A stretch of DNA of 64,000 nt from Phycisphaerae bacterium (GCA_002716385.1 PBAX01000018.1:20403-84402), one strand, 5' to 3'. Numbered from the stretch's first letter, positions 9,423 to 18,243 are shown. Notes: generated by a model not told the origin, from the sequence alone. A program made the numbers and translations.

Positions 9423-10235
9423 TCAGTCAAATAGAGGCTGAATCTTGGCCTTTCCCCCACTGATCACCAATCGACTCGAATCAGGCACGATCTGCCAATC
9501 CTCCGCCAGGTCATCCAGAGGCTCCGAAACCACCAGAATCGCCCCCTCCTGAAGTTTGATGGCCGCCCCGGATGATGCCTGAAGCTCGAGGCCCGGCTTG
9601 CTGTGATAGAGCGATGGCTGAGGACCGAAGCTGGCATGGCGAGCACAGTGGAGTGTTTCCCCATCCGTGGTCGCGATGGTCATGTGGAATGAGTCCTCGA
9701 TGGCGGCCTCTTCACGAGCCTTTTCAACGGCCTCGATCATTCGACAGATGCCTCCAGCCGGATCATCCGCCAGACCGAAGGTCAGTGCCAACAGGAACAT
9801 CGTCTCCGAATCCGTCTGGCCGATCTTCTGGGAGTACAGATCCGGGTGGATCATCATGTCCAGCTGATGCTTGATTCTGTTGAAGTCCGCAATGGCCCCA
9901 TTGTGCTGAAATAGCCACTTACCACTACGGAATGGATGACAATTGGAACGGGAAACCTGACTACCAACGGCAGCCCGAACATGACCGAAAAACAAGGGTG
10001 AACACAAGTGCGAGGCGATACTGGCGAGGTTCCAGTCGTTCCAGGCAGGGAATGTGTCGCGATAGACACCTGGAAACTCCCGGTCCGTGTACCAACCGAT
10101 GCCGAACCCGTCCCCATTCACCTCCAGTGTGGACTCCCAGGCCTTCTTTGACTGGGCTATAAGCGAATGCTCCGGACGCAGCAGGACATCATCAAGATGA
10201 ATCGCGGGACCTGAATACGCCAACCATCTGCACAT
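9423..10235 (-). CDS. Class II glutamine amidotransferase (YafJ/EgtC-like)
   Basis: This 270-residue protein is an Ntn-type glutaminase. Start choice is decided by chemistry: the ATG at 10233-10235 gives Met-Cys-Arg-Trp, which exposes the catalytic Cys after Met removal, while the upstream alternative adds seven residues and would bury it. Family features include GFGIGWY, GHVRAAVG, NCHPF and the FQHNGAI motif. There is no synthetase domain, so it belongs with stand-alone amidohydrolases such as YafJ or the ergothioneine enzyme EgtC; no ergothioneine genes are nearby, so the substrate is unknown. It is divergent from the HTH-TPR regulator across a long intergenic region. Confidence 0.88.
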   Translation of the reverse strand: MCRWLAYSGPAIHLDDVLLRPEHSLIAQSKKAWESTLEVNGDGFGIGWYTDREFPGVYRDTFPAWNDWNLASIASHLCSPLFFGHVRAAVGSQVSRSNCHPFRSGKWLFQHNGAIADFNRIKHQLDMMIHPDLYSQKIGQTDSETMFLLALTFGLADDPAGGICRMIEAVEKAREEAAIEDSFHMTIATTDGETLHCARHASFGPQPSLYHSKPGLELQASSGAAIKLQEGAILVVSEPLDDLAEDWQIVPDSSRLVISGGKAKIQPLFD

Positions 10236-10368
10236 CGAATCTCTCCAGTCCTGCATTCAACCGATCATGGACATCTTGGTGCCCCGGATCAGGCTATCTC
10301 TTTGTGAAATATTTCGCATAGGCGAATGTCGTTCAAAGAGAAATTAAAACAAATCTCGCGATCAAAGA

Positions 10369-10400
10369 GGTCAACGCCATGTTCGAACATCGAGTTGACC
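10369..10400. promoter_or_regulatory. Nested palindrome, possible operator
   Basis: Outer arms GGTCAAC (10369-10375) and GTTGACC (10394-10400) are perfect inverted copies. They flank an inner perfect 12-base palindrome ATGTTCGAACAT (10379-10390), with three unpaired bases on each side. The structure lies in the gap between divergent genes, where a dimeric regulator such as the adjacent HTH-TPR protein could bind. That link is inference only; it could also fold as an RNA hairpin. Confidence 0.35.
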
Positions 10401-10688
10401 TGTATCGGCCAAAAATCGCTGAATAAACGTGATCAAAGGGGTTTCAACATCAATCCATAGCACCGCCGCCGAGTACACAATTTGTGTTTATCGGATGAAA
10501 AACGCGTCTTCAAGCCGCTCGAACCTCTATCTCGTCCAGAGAGGACGGAACCGAGATGCCGGTGCATTCGAAATCAATAGTGAACGTTTGTGCATGCACG
10601 CTGCCATTTGGCAGCAATCGGGTCCTCATGTCCAATCTGCCCGCATCATGCACGTAGACATGAGGCTGTTGACGAGGAGAGAACTCCC

Positions 10689-10832
10689 ATGAACAGATTG
10701 ATGAATAGAAGCAGCGGCTGCTTGTTGCAGCAGTCGTTCGCCAACGAGATGCCGCGTATCTCAAATGCATCATTCAACGAATGTGTCAACGGTAGAAGTT
10801 CGGTCAGACAAAGGAGATCCGGAAGTTTCTGA
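10689..10832 (+). CDS. Weak small ORF, 47 residues
   Basis: An ATG preceded by GAGGAGAG at a good distance opens a 47-codon frame ending at TGA 10832. The product is polar and rich in Arg, Ser and Asn, with no signal peptide, membrane segment or known motif. It lies upstream of the HTH-TPR regulator in the same direction. It could be a leader peptide or chance; the ribosome-binding site is the only positive evidence. Confidence 0.2.
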   Translation: MNRLMNRSSGCLLQQSFANEMPRISNASFNECVNGRSSVRQRRSGSF

Positions 10833-10966
10833 CTGTAGCCTCTGAATGGGCGGGGAATGCAGTGTCCAGGATGGCATGCATTTCGAACGAGTGAGGCGAC
10901 GAAGCCGAACAGGAATCTGCAGGAAATGTTCGTGATGAACATCAAGCAGACTGACAGGAAGGAGAG

Positions 10967-12223
10967 ATGAACACGATGCCTATAACCAATGAAGAAAGAA
11001 GAAGACGACTGGAACGACTCCTCGATCTTGCTCAGGTTTACCGGGGCTGGACACGCAGGGAGTTGGCCAAGTCTCTTGGCCGGGATCCCACGAAACTGAT
11101 ACCCGGAAGCGGGAACCCGAAACTTGATCTCGTCATTTCGCTGTCGGAAGTACTCGACTGGACTGTCGGAGAGGTGACAGAATGTCTCTGGGCGCCTACA
11201 CAAAGCGCGAAGTCCGATCAGTCGGATGAACTCAGCTTTGATGATCTCGATGAACTCGCGGGCGAAGCCTACAGACGAGGTGATTATCGAGAAATGATCC
11301 GGCTGGCCACGAGAGCTCGAAAAGCGGCCACGACCCCGGAAGAAAGAGCACGTTCGTGGAATCGGGAACTGGGTGGCTGGGATGGACTTGGCCGCTTCAA
11401 CAGAACCCTCGATGCCGCCAGAGAAGCGTTGCGAGAGTCCCCGGTCTCCGAAGACCTGCATCGAATGCTCCAGAGCAATCTGGCCAACTCGTACTACGTG
11501 CTCTGGCATCTGACCGAGGCCAGGACGACTGCGACCGACCTGATCGACTACTTCAAGTCGTCCCCTCCGATGACCGATCGCGATCATCGCACGCAGGCCT
11601 TCTGCCACTATGTCCTCGGGCATACGTATCGACGACTCATCGATTCCGAGCCGAATCATGCCGCTCGACACGCCAAGTTCTGCCAACGTCATCTGACCGA
11701 AGCAGCCAACCAGTTCGAAGATCTGTCCAAGCGAATGGGCAAGCATCTGATTGGAATCGCACGTACATGCCGAGGTGGACTGCTGGAAGCCGATGTCCTG
11801 AGCGGAAAGGTCGATTGCCGACAGGCCATTGCCGAAATCAGCGATCAGTTGAATGAAGCCATTGATCCGAAGACGGTCAGTGGTGACGACCTTGAAAGCT
11901 ATGGCTGGTGGTGCATATTCGGATGCAACATCACCCTTCGCCACGTATCAGACGAACGGGATCTGCAGCGGTTCATGGCTCTGTTCACGAACAAGGCCGA
12001 CGAGATCGCCAATATTCTCGACAACTGGGCCATGCGAGAACGCGTGTTCTCGATGCAATATGCCGGCCATCGACGTTTCGTGGGATGGACGGGGCAACCA
12101 TTGCGCATGACCATTGATTCAGAAGACATCAAGATGATCACAGGCACCATGGGGCGATTCCCGCAGTTCAGAAAGACTGGATGGGAAATGCTCGAAAACG
12201 CCTCTGTAGTCAATGCAAGCTGA
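10967..12223 (+). CDS. HTH-TPR transcriptional regulator
   Basis: The 418-residue protein has an N-terminal XRE-like helix-turn-helix (about residues 13-65; WTRRELAKSLGRDPTKLIPG then LDLVISLSEVLDWTVGEV). A helical region with TPR-like repeats follows, from about residue 90 (AGEAYRRGDYREMIRLATRARKAA) to 340. Such proteins usually combine DNA binding with a peptide or protein sensor. AGGAAGGAG lies just before the ATG. The start of the next gene, a small surface-protein candidate, lies 13 bases past the stop, so the two are probably cotranscribed. An antisense ORF of similar size exists but lacks protein-like composition. Confidence 0.75.
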   Translation: MNTMPITNEERRRRLERLLDLAQVYRGWTRRELAKSLGRDPTKLIPGSGNPKLDLVISLSEVLDWTVGEVTECLWAPTQSAKSDQSDELSFDDLDELAGEAYRRGDYREMIRLATRARKAATTPEERARSWNRELGGWDGLGRFNRTLDAAREALRESPVSEDLHRMLQSNLANSYYVLWHLTEARTTATDLIDYFKSSPPMTDRDHRTQAFCHYVLGHTYRRLIDSEPNHAARHAKFCQRHLTEAANQFEDLSKRMGKHLIGIARTCRGGLLEADVLSGKVDCRQAIAEISDQLNEAIDPKTVSGDDLESYGWWCIFGCNITLRHVSDERDLQRFMALFTNKADEIANILDNWAMRERVFSMQYAGHRRFVGWTGQPLRMTIDSEDIKMITGTMGRFPQFRKTGWEMLENASVVNAS

Positions 12224-12236
12224 AAGGAGGAATAGA

Positions 12237-12755
12237 ATGAATTATCAAATCCATACCCTGTTCCTCATAGCATTCTCCGGATGCCTCCTGACAGATATTG
12301 CTTTGGCAAAGCATGTCAAGAAGCACGACCCTTCTCAACAGAGTTGGCAACCGCAGAAACCAATCAAGTTCTACCCACTGGCACATACCAACCAGGATGG
12401 GGAAAACGATGAGAAGAGGATGTTCGGTGGCATGCCGAATGATATGTCACTGTCATCAGGCCTCAAGCTGCTGTCTCCTGTCGGAGACGACGGAATCTTC
12501 GACCTCATCATCAAGATCGCAAATCCTGCTGATTCGGAACTCCCGATTTCAACCGGTGATGCAATCCTCTCGATGATCGTTTTAGATCAAGCGGGGAAAA
12601 TCTCAAGTACCGATCTGCTTTCGAAGGATGAGGTCTCGAAGTATCCGATCAACAATCTCGCCAAGTCCGGAACTCCCGAGGTGCCGGCCCCTGGAGCCCT
12701 TGGGCTGCTTGCTCTGGGAGGACTTTCCACAGCACGACGGCGACGTAAACGCTGA
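12237..12755 (+). CDS. Small secreted protein with PAP-type C-terminal sorting signal
   Basis: A strong ribosome-binding site (AAAGGAGG, 12223-12230) six bases before ATG 12237 fixes the start; the frame opens further upstream but without such a site. The 172-residue product has a signal peptide (hydrophobic LFLIAFSGCLLTDIALA). The C terminus has the tripartite pattern of PEP-CTERM-like sorting signals: VPAPGALGLLALGG, then ARRRRKR. The middle is not recognised. It carries the same kind of tail as the array at 59.8-64 kb but is otherwise unrelated. It sits behind the HTH-TPR regulator and ahead of a shared terminator. Confidence 0.75.
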   Translation: MNYQIHTLFLIAFSGCLLTDIALAKHVKKHDPSQQSWQPQKPIKFYPLAHTNQDGENDEKRMFGGMPNDMSLSSGLKLLSPVGDDGIFDLIIKIANPADSELPISTGDAILSMIVLDQAGKISSTDLLSKDEVSKYPINNLAKSGTPEVPAPGALGLLALGGLSTARRRRKR

Positions 12756-12809
12756 CCCCCCTCCCGTCGTCAGGCCGCATGACTCTGCCTGACTGACAGG
12801 CTGTATTGA

Positions 12810-12843
12810 CGAAACACGCATCCCTCAGGGGGTGCGTGTTTCG
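12810..12843. terminator. Convergent hairpin terminator
   Basis: An 11-base perfect stem (CGAAACACGCA, 12810-12820, with TGCGTGTTTCG, 12833-12843) with further CCCT/AGGG pairing in the loop lies between two convergent genes. It probably ends both the small surface-protein transcript and the sigma-kinase-methyltransferase operon. There is no long T tract. Confidence 0.6.
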
Positions 12844-12855
12844 CATTCTCGCCTT

Positions 12856-13821
12856 TCAAACACGACGAATCGCGGCGAGAAAGAAAGGGGTCATTCCATA
12901 CTCCGGAACGATCCTGACAGCAGCAGACATCCACTCCGGAAACGTGCTGCCATTCCATTGGGACAACGCTTGCCGTCGACCTTCGAATTCGATTCCAATC
13001 GGCTCGATTCGAACAAGTGAAGAATGCCTTGTGAGGACCTTTGCAAGAACACACTCGTTCTCCTCTGGAGCGAGTGTACAGGTCGCATAGACAAGCAGAC
13101 CCCCGGGACGCAACGTCTGAATCGCTGATTTCAGAAGACTGGCCTGCAACTTTCCAAGTCTTCGAATCTTCCCGGGATTCCAATCAGCCCAGCTGGCAGG
13201 ATCATCGATATGGAATCGCCCTTCTCCACTGCATGGCGCATCAAGGAGGACCCTGTCGAAGCAACCCGGGAACATCGACCCCAGCGACTTCGCATCGTTC
13301 ACCTGAGTGTCGATACCGGTGACTCCGTTGAGTTCGAAAACCTGCTTCATTCTCGAGACGCGTCTTCTGCTCAGATCGTTGGCGACCAGAATCCCTTCGG
13401 ATTCCTGGCGCCTTCGGATCAATGAGGACTTGCCACCGGGTGCCGCGCAACAGTCGAGCACGTCATGACCAGATCGAACATCCATGGATTCGACCGCTGC
13501 CATGCTCGAAAGTGATTGTCTGAAGATGCGGTTCTCCTGACTCAGAGGGGTTTCGTTGAGAAGCGCCCGATCCGGCGGGGTCAACCAGAGAGACTCGGGC
13601 ATCCAATCCTGATAGCGACAATTCAGACCTCTCGAATCGAGAGCGGACACGACATCGGAACGCGTCAGCGATGGATCGGTGATTCTGATTGTCAGCGGGC
13701 GTTCATTGCTCACATGGTCGGCGAACAACGTCAGATCGTCGGGTGCGAGAACATGAGGCAGACGATCAAGGAACTCGGCCGGGAGGCATTCAATCGAAGT
13801 GTTCCAGGACGACGAATTCAT
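12856..13821 (-). CDS. RNA m5C methyltransferase, RsmB/RsmF/NSUN family
   Basis: The 321-residue protein carries the Nol1/Nop2/Sun methyltransferase core: SAM-binding VLDCCAAPGGKSS, the DAPCSGEG motif with the releasing Cys197, and YATCTL with the catalytic Cys248. These enzymes methylate cytosine C5 in rRNA or tRNA using S-adenosylmethionine. The N-terminal NusB-like domain of RsmB is missing, and the short N-terminal part is closer to RsmF types; the RNA target cannot be told. Its ATG overlaps the stop of the upstream kinase gene as ATGA (13818-13821), so translation is probably coupled. Confidence 0.9.
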   Translation of the reverse strand: MNSSSWNTSIECLPAEFLDRLPHVLAPDDLTLFADHVSNERPLTIRITDPSLTRSDVVSALDSRGLNCRYQDWMPESLWLTPPDRALLNETPLSQENRIFRQSLSSMAAVESMDVRSGHDVLDCCAAPGGKSSLIRRRQESEGILVANDLSRRRVSRMKQVFELNGVTGIDTQVNDAKSLGSMFPGCFDRVLLDAPCSGEGRFHIDDPASWADWNPGKIRRLGKLQASLLKSAIQTLRPGGLLVYATCTLAPEENECVLAKVLTRHSSLVRIEPIGIEFEGRRQALSQWNGSTFPEWMSAAVRIVPEYGMTPFFLAAIRRV

Positions 13822-16424
13822 GATCTCTGCCGGCTCTGCTCCTCGACCAGTTCTTCTCTGGCGGCCTCGAGTCGCTTCCGCCACGCATCGGCCTGCTCGT
13901 TCATCGACAAGCCTTCGTAGGCCTTCACGATGGAGGCCATGCACTCCAGCTTCGATTCCAGAATCACATCGAGCCGCCTCCCTGATTCCTGCATGGATCG
14001 AAAGACATCATACGCCTCCATCAAATGGGGTATGGCCTGCTTGAACTGAGCCATGTCGACCAGAGTCGTGCCCTCCAACCCAAGCGCCAGTCCGAGCTGG
14101 TACTGGTCTACTGGATCCAGACCACGAAGCGTTTCAATGGCCTCTCGAGAAGCCTTCAGCGCAGACCCGTAATCACCGATCTCCCGCAGTGAGACCCCCC
14201 CTTGAATCAACGTTCTGGCCAGATAGGAACGCCCCTTCCGACCGGGATGGGTTCGATAGATCCCGACCGCCTGTTCGAGATCACGCGCGGCCATGACATG
14301 ACTGCCTCGGTTCTGGCGTATGACACCCAGACTTCGCTGCAATCCTCCGATTCGCATGTGGTTCTCGGGGTAGTAGCGAATACAGAGTCTCAACGCTTCA
14401 CGAAGTAAGGATTCCGCTTCCTCCAGATCTCTTCGTGACTCGGCCAGAAAGGCCAGGTTGTTCAGGGGCGTGATCAGATCCGGCAGATCCTCCCCCTGAT
14501 CCTGACACAACTCTCGCGCCGTCAGTGCGGTCTGCTCGGCTGCTTCCAGATCGCGTTTCCTGTCCAGTTCGTTATCGCTTGGACGAGTGAAGAAGACTCG
14601 CACCCTGTGATTGAGAAGAGGAACCTTAATATCCAGATCATCGATCCCATCTCTTTCTAGGATGGCGAGCCCCTTGTCGATGAAGATCAAGGCCTGATCG
14701 TAGTCCCGTCTCGCATGGGCAACACTCGCCAAGGCCATCATGGCACGAGCCACAGACGCGGGATCATCCGCTGATCGTTCTTCGCGGATCTCGAGCACCC
14801 GTTCGAATCTCTCGGTGGCCTCGTCAAGCGTCCCGCCACCCATGGCCAGCCAGCCAAGAAGCTCCTCGGCTTCCGCAATCTGCATCGAACCTTCGAAATC
14901 ATTCGTGATCTGGAGCGCACTTTCAGCTTGAACACGGGCCTGTTCGGGGAGCCCGAGACTGAGATAGCTTCGACCCAACGCGATCTGAATGGCGGCCACG
15001 ATGTCCCGGCGATTGATGGCCCTGTATTCGATAGTCTCAGCTGCGAGATCCAACATCTCACGGACGGTCGGCTCCCGACCATCCTCCGACTCGCCTCGCT
15101 CGGGACGAACCGCTTCGATCATGTCCGTGAATACCTCGAGCACGGTCGCTCGCTTGTCCGCCTCATCAAGCGCCGCCTGCATGCCGGCCTCCGCCTTCTG
15201 TTCGGCGTTGACGGCCCTCACATACAACAACGACATCCAGATAGTGACGGCTGCCAGAGAAACGACGAGTGCGAAGCCTGCCAGGATGGGAACGCGATGT
15301 CTGCGGGCAAGCTTCGAAAGCAGATAGGCCGTGCTGTCACGCCGAGCCTCGATGGGCTCCCCTGCCAGATATCGCCTGATATCAGCCGCAAGACTTCCCG
15401 CGGACTGATACCGACGATCGGGATCCTTTGCCAATGCGGTCGCGATGATCGCATCGAGATCGGCATCAAGACCCTTGATCAATCTGGAAGGTGGCGAGGG
15501 CTCGGCTTGAATGATGTTCTGAATCGTCTCCGAGACGGGCCCGCTGATCTCGTAGGGAAATCGACCCGTGAGCATCTCATAGAGCACGACCCCGAGAGAA
15601 TAGATGTCGCATCTGGTGTCGATCTGGTCGTTTGTCCCGGAAACCTGCTCCGGTGACGCATAGGCGAATGTACCGACGAACTCCCCCGTGAGCGTCTGAT
15701 CAACGACATCATTGTCTCCCAGAACCTTCGCCACCCCGAAGTCGAGCACCTTCGGCTCACCATTCCGGTCGATCAGGATGTTCCCGGGTTTCAGATCACG
15801 ATGAATGATGCCGCGGAGATGAGCGTACTGGACCGCATCACAGATCTTCGCCATCTGGGTCAATTTCGTGCGAACCAGTTCCGTGATGGACTGGTTGTTG
15901 AGATTCCGATCCATCATGTCCGCCCGGACCAGAGGCACACCACGGATGAACTCCATGGCGATGTAGAACCCCCCGTTCTCGAATTCACCACCGTCGTAGA
16001 CCGTCACGATGTTGGGATGCCGCATCGATGCGATCAATTCGACTTCCCTGGCGAACCTGGCCCTGTTTCTCTCGGGCGCCGCGCCGCCACCATGCATCAC
16101 CTTGAGCGCCACCGTCCTCTTTGTCCGCTCCTGGATCGCCCGGAAGACGGTCCCCTGCCCCCCTCTGTAGAGCTCGCCTAGAACCCGGTAGCCGGGAACC
16201 ATCGCCGAGGAGGGCGGCATGCCGCGACCACTGCCGTCAGGCGCCTCCGACCAGGCTCCGGCGAGTCTCGTGAGGAAATCATCATCGGTCTGGATCTGAC
16301 GAACGAGTTCCATCGCGTCGGAATCGTTCTTGATTCTCTCGCAACGAACCGAATCCTCCAGTTCACCGCGGGCGAATGCCGCGATCTCCTCGATATCCGG
16401 ATTGTCCCGTGTACCGTCCGTCAT
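13818..16424 (-). CDS. Membrane Ser/Thr protein kinase with C-terminal TPR domain
   Basis: The 868-residue protein has a Hanks-type kinase domain from about residue 60 to 330: glycine loop in ELYRGGQGTVF, ALKVM lysine, HRDLKPGN with HRD at 208-210, and DFG at 228-230. One membrane helix follows near residues 385-410 (ILAGFALVVSLAAVTIWM), then a long TPR-like helical array to the end. The kinase would face the cytoplasm and the TPRs the other side of the membrane. The ATG overlaps the sigma factor stop as TGATG (16422-16426). Planctomycete ECF sigma factors are commonly paired with such kinases, which probably control the sigma factor's activity in place of an anti-sigma factor. Confidence 0.93.
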   Translation of the reverse strand: MTDGTRDNPDIEEIAAFARGELEDSVRCERIKNDSDAMELVRQIQTDDDFLTRLAGAWSEAPDGSGRGMPPSSAMVPGYRVLGELYRGGQGTVFRAIQERTKRTVALKVMHGGGAAPERNRARFAREVELIASMRHPNIVTVYDGGEFENGGFYIAMEFIRGVPLVRADMMDRNLNNQSITELVRTKLTQMAKICDAVQYAHLRGIIHRDLKPGNILIDRNGEPKVLDFGVAKVLGDNDVVDQTLTGEFVGTFAYASPEQVSGTNDQIDTRCDIYSLGVVLYEMLTGRFPYEISGPVSETIQNIIQAEPSPPSRLIKGLDADLDAIIATALAKDPDRRYQSAGSLAADIRRYLAGEPIEARRDSTAYLLSKLARRHRVPILAGFALVVSLAAVTIWMSLLYVRAVNAEQKAEAGMQAALDEADKRATVLEVFTDMIEAVRPERGESEDGREPTVREMLDLAAETIEYRAINRRDIVAAIQIALGRSYLSLGLPEQARVQAESALQITNDFEGSMQIAEAEELLGWLAMGGGTLDEATERFERVLEIREERSADDPASVARAMMALASVAHARRDYDQALIFIDKGLAILERDGIDDLDIKVPLLNHRVRVFFTRPSDNELDRKRDLEAAEQTALTARELCQDQGEDLPDLITPLNNLAFLAESRRDLEEAESLLREALRLCIRYYPENHMRIGGLQRSLGVIRQNRGSHVMAARDLEQAVGIYRTHPGRKGRSYLARTLIQGGVSLREIGDYGSALKASREAIETLRGLDPVDQYQLGLALGLEGTTLVDMAQFKQAIPHLMEAYDVFRSMQESGRRLDVILESKLECMASIVKAYEGLSMNEQADAWRKRLEAAREELVEEQSRQRS

Positions 16425-17041
16425 CAATCCGCCTCGTAGAGATTGCGAAGCCGCTCGGCGATCTCCCTGAGCCTTGTTGTGATCCGACTCCTCGAGACGT
16501 AGATGTCATGTGGAGTCATGTCCAGATCCTCCGCGACTGCGTTGACAGATCGCCGATCGAAGACGACCAGCTCGAATGCGCGAATGGATTTCTCACTTGT
16601 GCGGGTCGTACGTCTCAGTTCCTCGACAGCCTGACGAAGAATGCTTCGATCGAGCTCTTCGTCCCAGAGTTTCTCGAGATCGTCCTCCTGAGGAATCCTC
16701 TCGAGAGAAGTGGCGCCTGGAACCTCCTTGCGTCGACCTCTGGATCGATGCTGATCGATCACCCGGTGACGGGCAATACCCACGATCCATCCGCGAAGGC
16801 GGCCACGCTCCCGCTGATAGCGACCACCACGGTAGTCGCGGACAAACTGGATCAGGGTCTCCTGGGCCACATCCTCCGCATCGGAGGCAGACAACCCCAG
16901 TCTTCTGGCAACCGCCGTGATGATCGGCCGGTACCTGATGTCGAACGCCTGCCAGACAACCTCATCATCCGGATTGAAAAGCCCTTCCAGAAGAGACGTC
17001 GTGGTGGTGGTTCGCAGCAGCTCGCGGTAGCGATCATCCAT
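16424..17041 (-). CDS. ECF-type RNA polymerase sigma factor
   Basis: The 205-residue product has sigma region 2 (about 30-100; DAEDVAQETLIQFVRDYRGG and RGWIVGIARHRVIDQHRSR) and region 4 (about 135-195; FELVVFDRRSVNAVAEDLD and HDIYVSRSRITTRLREI). No membrane segment is present. It is the first gene of a three-gene operon with a TPR kinase and an RNA methyltransferase and overlaps the kinase start. No anti-sigma gene is seen, which fits kinase-based control as known for planctomycete ECF groups. No promoter matching an ECF consensus was recognised upstream. Confidence 0.93.
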   Translation of the reverse strand: MDDRYRELLRTTTTTSLLEGLFNPDDEVVWQAFDIRYRPIITAVARRLGLSASDAEDVAQETLIQFVRDYRGGRYQRERGRLRGWIVGIARHRVIDQHRSRGRRKEVPGATSLERIPQEDDLEKLWDEELDRSILRQAVEELRRTTRTSEKSIRAFELVVFDRRSVNAVAEDLDMTPHDIYVSRSRITTRLREIAERLRNLYEAD

Positions 17042-17109
17042 TCATGCCACTGTACCAGAGCGATGATGACGCCTGAAACGGAGCCTCAAGACCGGCAGAG
17101 TCCGCTTCG

Positions 17110-17340
17110 TCAGGGAAGCAGCCCTGTCTCGGGCATCTCAAGGACGACCACATTGGAGGCCCTGAGCCCCATCGCGTCATCCCCTTCCTCGAATTGGACT
17201 CTCACACCCTCTCCGAACTCGACAAGACGGTCGGATACCACTTCGTCGAGAACGACGACGTAGTCCCCATCATTGCCATCTGGTGTGATGTAGCCATACC
17301 CTTGCTTCTTGAAGAACCGAGTAATGGTCCCTAGCGGCAT
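17110..17340 (-). CDS. Cold-shock domain protein
   Basis: This 76-residue single-domain protein fits the CspA size. GTITRFFKKQGYGYITP corresponds to the RNP1 strand, where the usual Lys-Gly-Phe-Gly-Phe is Gln-Gly-Tyr-Gly-Tyr. The RNP2 strand (usual form VFVH) reads YVVVL, so the central His and Phe are replaced; nucleic-acid contacts may differ. The end (GLRASNVVVLE) is typical. Likely a single-stranded RNA/DNA-binding chaperone. It lies upstream of the sigma operon on the same strand with a gap of 68 bases. Confidence 0.8.
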   Translation of the reverse strand: MPLGTITRFFKKQGYGYITPDGNDGDYVVVLDEVVSDRLVEFGEGVRVQFEEGDDAMGLRASNVVVLEMPETGLLP

Positions 17341-17528
17341 GGCAGGCCCTCACGGTCGTCACCATCGACGACATCCCCATCGTAGACGCAGGACGAGCTT
17401 CTGACCAGAATTTAATCCGCAAGTGCTCGAGTAGCACTTACGACGTGGCCATCGACTGGAAGTCGCTGCAATTCAATGACTTCAGGAATGTCGCTGAAGA
17501 AGAAGTGCTGTGGATATCCTGATGCGAC

Positions 17529-17645
17529 TCAGCCGAGCAAGCCGCCAGTGAACACCTGGATAAGCGCAATCAGGGTGATGATAAAGGTCGACAGAACACC
17601 GATGAACACCAGAATTCGAAGTGGATGTTGAGATTGATCGTCCAT
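17529..17645 (-). CDS. 38-residue single-pass membrane protein
   Basis: An ATG at 17643-17645 with a strong AAAGGA site about 6 bases upstream opens a 38-codon frame. The product is a polar start (MDDQSQHPLR), one hydrophobic helix of about 22 residues (ILVFIGVLSTFIITLIALIQVF) and a short Gly-Gly-Leu tail. The same frame runs upstream through the tRNA-Lys gene, but that part is not coding. Function unknown. It is immediately downstream of the tRNA on the same strand. Confidence 0.55.
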   Translation of the reverse strand: MDDQSQHPLRILVFIGVLSTFIITLIALIQVFTGGLLG

Positions 17646-17701
17646 TTGAATCCTTTCCCAGCGAACTCCATCGAGTTCACTCCCCGATTTAAAACAGCAA
17701 A

Positions 17702-17774
<73 letters not shown>

Positions 17775-18243
17775 TCAACGGGAAGTCTACCTGAATGCCC
17801 TGCGATACTCAAAGAACGCCCCTCATGACCGAATCATATGAACGGCTGCCGCTTGCCCCCTACCTCCGGGATTGATCGGATCCATACCCGATCTGTGGAA
17901 TCCTGAAAAGACGTGAACCGACCTGTGCCCACCGTCGTATGAGTGTTGAGTGGCCTGAAGAGGGAAGCAGGCCGCTCCTGACGCCGACTTCTGGATGAAC
18001 CAACAAGTCTAAATGCGTCCTAAACCGCTTCATGGCGATCTAGACCCTGAAGCGAAGAGATCGGAAACCCCTATGGGATTCTGAGTCGACTGCAAAGTCG
18101 ATCTAATAGCAAGTCTGAGAACACATGGTGTTCTCAGGCTTGCTCACGTTGCAGAATGCAGGATCCATTCAACATGCCATCACATGGGAAACATCCATGA
18201 GCGCACTACTTATTAGACGAGGCATTGAATTGATCTGTAGAAA
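17775..18243. other. Intergenic region, no gene recognised
   Basis: About 470 bases between the tRNA-Lys 5' end and a small membrane protein gene. I see no protein-like frame. The only clear structure is the hairpin at 18109-18143, described separately. Confidence 0.5.
18109..18143. terminator. Strong hairpin, possible terminator
   Basis: A 16-base stem (GCAAGTCTGAGAACAC with GTGTTCTCAGGCTTGC, one G-T pair) closes on a 3-base loop. It lies 100 bases downstream of the small membrane protein gene on the minus strand. No T tract follows on either strand, so it may be a terminator of the kind lacking a U-run, or a structured RNA end. Confidence 0.4.

Larger units (their letters stand above)
10236..10966. 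other. Long divergent intergenic region with several inverted repeats
   Basis: About 730 bases separate the amidotransferase start from the HTH-TPR regulator start. It contains an inverted repeat tctctttg/caaagaga (about 10290-10345) enclosing the small hairpin ttcgc-atag-gcgaa, a nested palindrome at 10369-10400, a hairpin gctgcc/ggcagc near 10600-10615, and one weak 47-codon reading frame (10689-10832). I see no recognisable RNA gene. Its size and symmetry suggest a regulated promoter region. Confidence 0.5.

Noticed and set aside
10379..10390. Palindrome ATGTTCGAACAT as a LexA box
   Set aside because: Half-sites are inside-out: LexA boxes read GAAC then GTTC, while this reads GTTC then GAAC.
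10646..11944. Long antisense frame of 432 codons opposite the HTH-TPR regulator
   Set aside because: It overlaps the sense gene fully, lacks any domain, and the sense protein has an HTH and a good ribosome-binding site.
14928..15656. Antisense frame of 242 codons inside the kinase gene
   Set aside because: Kinase motifs and TPRs are clear in the sense frame.
16424..16427. TTG start of the kinase gene one codon before the ATG
   Set aside because: The ATG directly after it forms a TGATG stop/start overlap with the sigma factor gene, which is a better start.
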